Source of the DNA: UBA2197 sp034370465 | Lineage (GTDB): Bacteria; Desulfobacterota; Desulfuromonadia; Desulfuromonadales; UBA2197 | Length of the DNA stretch: 5,017 bases | Direction of reading: 5' to 3' | Assembly (NCBI GenBank): GCA_034370465.1 | Contig: JAXMLA010000321.1 | Coordinates: 1-5,017, forward strand | Shown: positions 4,901-5,017 of the stretch, in pieces | How positions within the stretch are numbered: position 1 is the first letter of the stretch | How the letters are laid out: each line of letters opens with the position of its first letter | Notes under the pieces: model-generated | The model's input: only the letters and a program-made list of their open reading frames with translations | What the model was told of the DNA's origin: nothing | Databases searched by the model: none | Made by a program: the position numbers and the translations under genes

Positions 4901-5017
4901 TTAAGGTGTATCGAGTAAGTTGCGGACCCTCTGTAATAACGTTTCCGGACTGTACGGCTTCTCTATAATCAAGACATGCCTTCCCAGCACCCCTTTGATC
5001 TCTTGTGCTTGTGGCAG
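4901..5017 (-). CDS. C-terminal end of a receiver-domain protein, probably a hybrid histidine kinase (5' end outside window)
   Basis: Only the last 38 codons and the TAA stop (4901-4903) are present; the frame stays open to the right edge. The residues read ...GVLGRHVLIIEKPYSPETLLQRVRNLLDTP. This is the end of a CheY-like receiver: a beta-5 strand, the conserved signalling Lys-Pro pair, then the alpha-5 helix with the S-P-E-x-L-L-x-x-V-R pattern. The GVL...KP spacing is typical of receivers at the C-terminus of hybrid sensor kinases with PAS domains, so a hybrid kinase that signals to the downstream HD-GYP regulator is likely. A stand-alone response regulator cannot be excluded because the kinase part is not visible. 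Too short to fit an alternative family confidently. Confidence 0.8.
   Translation of the reverse strand: MPQAQEIKGVLGRHVLIIEKPYSPETLLQRVRNLLDTP

Noticed and set aside
1..5017. CRISPR array, tRNA/rRNA genes, insertion sequence or phage features
   Set aside because: No regularly spaced repeats, no cloverleaf or rRNA-like sequence, no transposase or integrase coding and no terminal repeats were seen.

Overview
The window is a single-direction gene block. Six genes, the first one cut by the right edge, all lie on the minus strand and are transcribed from right to left. The content suggests a metal- or sulfur-respiring member of the Desulfuromonadia (Geobacter / Desulfuromonas / Pelobacter type). 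The reasons are a small heptaheme c-type cytochrome with paired CXXCH motifs, HAMP proteins whose sequence style is common in that group, a dense two-component signalling complement, and moderate G+C. No 16S rRNA or other taxonomic marker is present, so this placement is an inference.

In order of transcription the block holds: (1) the last 38 residues of a receiver-domain protein, probably a hybrid sensor kinase (4901-5017); (2) a full-length RpfG-type response regulator with a receiver and an HD-GYP c-di-GMP phosphodiesterase domain (3742-4818); (3) a two-helix membrane protein with a HAMP domain and coiled-coil tail but no output domain (3116-3682); (4) an exported cytochrome with seven CXXCH haem sites (2316-3119); (5) a second two-helix, HAMP-like, coiled-coil membrane protein without an output domain (1703-2305); (6) a sigma-54 activator of the FleQ type, with an intact GAFTGA AAA+ domain and Fis-like HTH but a receiver domain that has lost its phosphorylation residues (301-1710). 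Genes 3 to 6 are tightly coupled: an ATGA overlap, a stop codon embedded in the next Shine-Dalgarno, and an 8-nt overlap. They are almost certainly one translational unit. A strong GC hairpin at 263-286 closes the block.

The region from 1 to 300 has no convincing gene but is rich in dyads. Two of them (97-110 and 228-244) are built from GTCAA/TTGAC half-sites. The first has the same 14-bp geometry as the Pseudomonas FleQ box, and the regulator encoded next door has a FleQ-like recognition helix. A sigma-54 -24/-12-like element (16-33, minus strand) lies further on, pointing out of the window. Together these suggest that the regulator controls a gene just left of the window.

Working hypothesis (inference): the periplasmic heptaheme cytochrome, held between two HAMP/coiled-coil membrane proteins, acts as a redox- or ligand-sensing input. 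Its state is passed to the cytoplasmic c-di-GMP phosphodiesterase and/or to a phosphorylation-independent sigma-54 activator. I do not know a described system with exactly this composition. The individual families are known; the module is what deserves checking.
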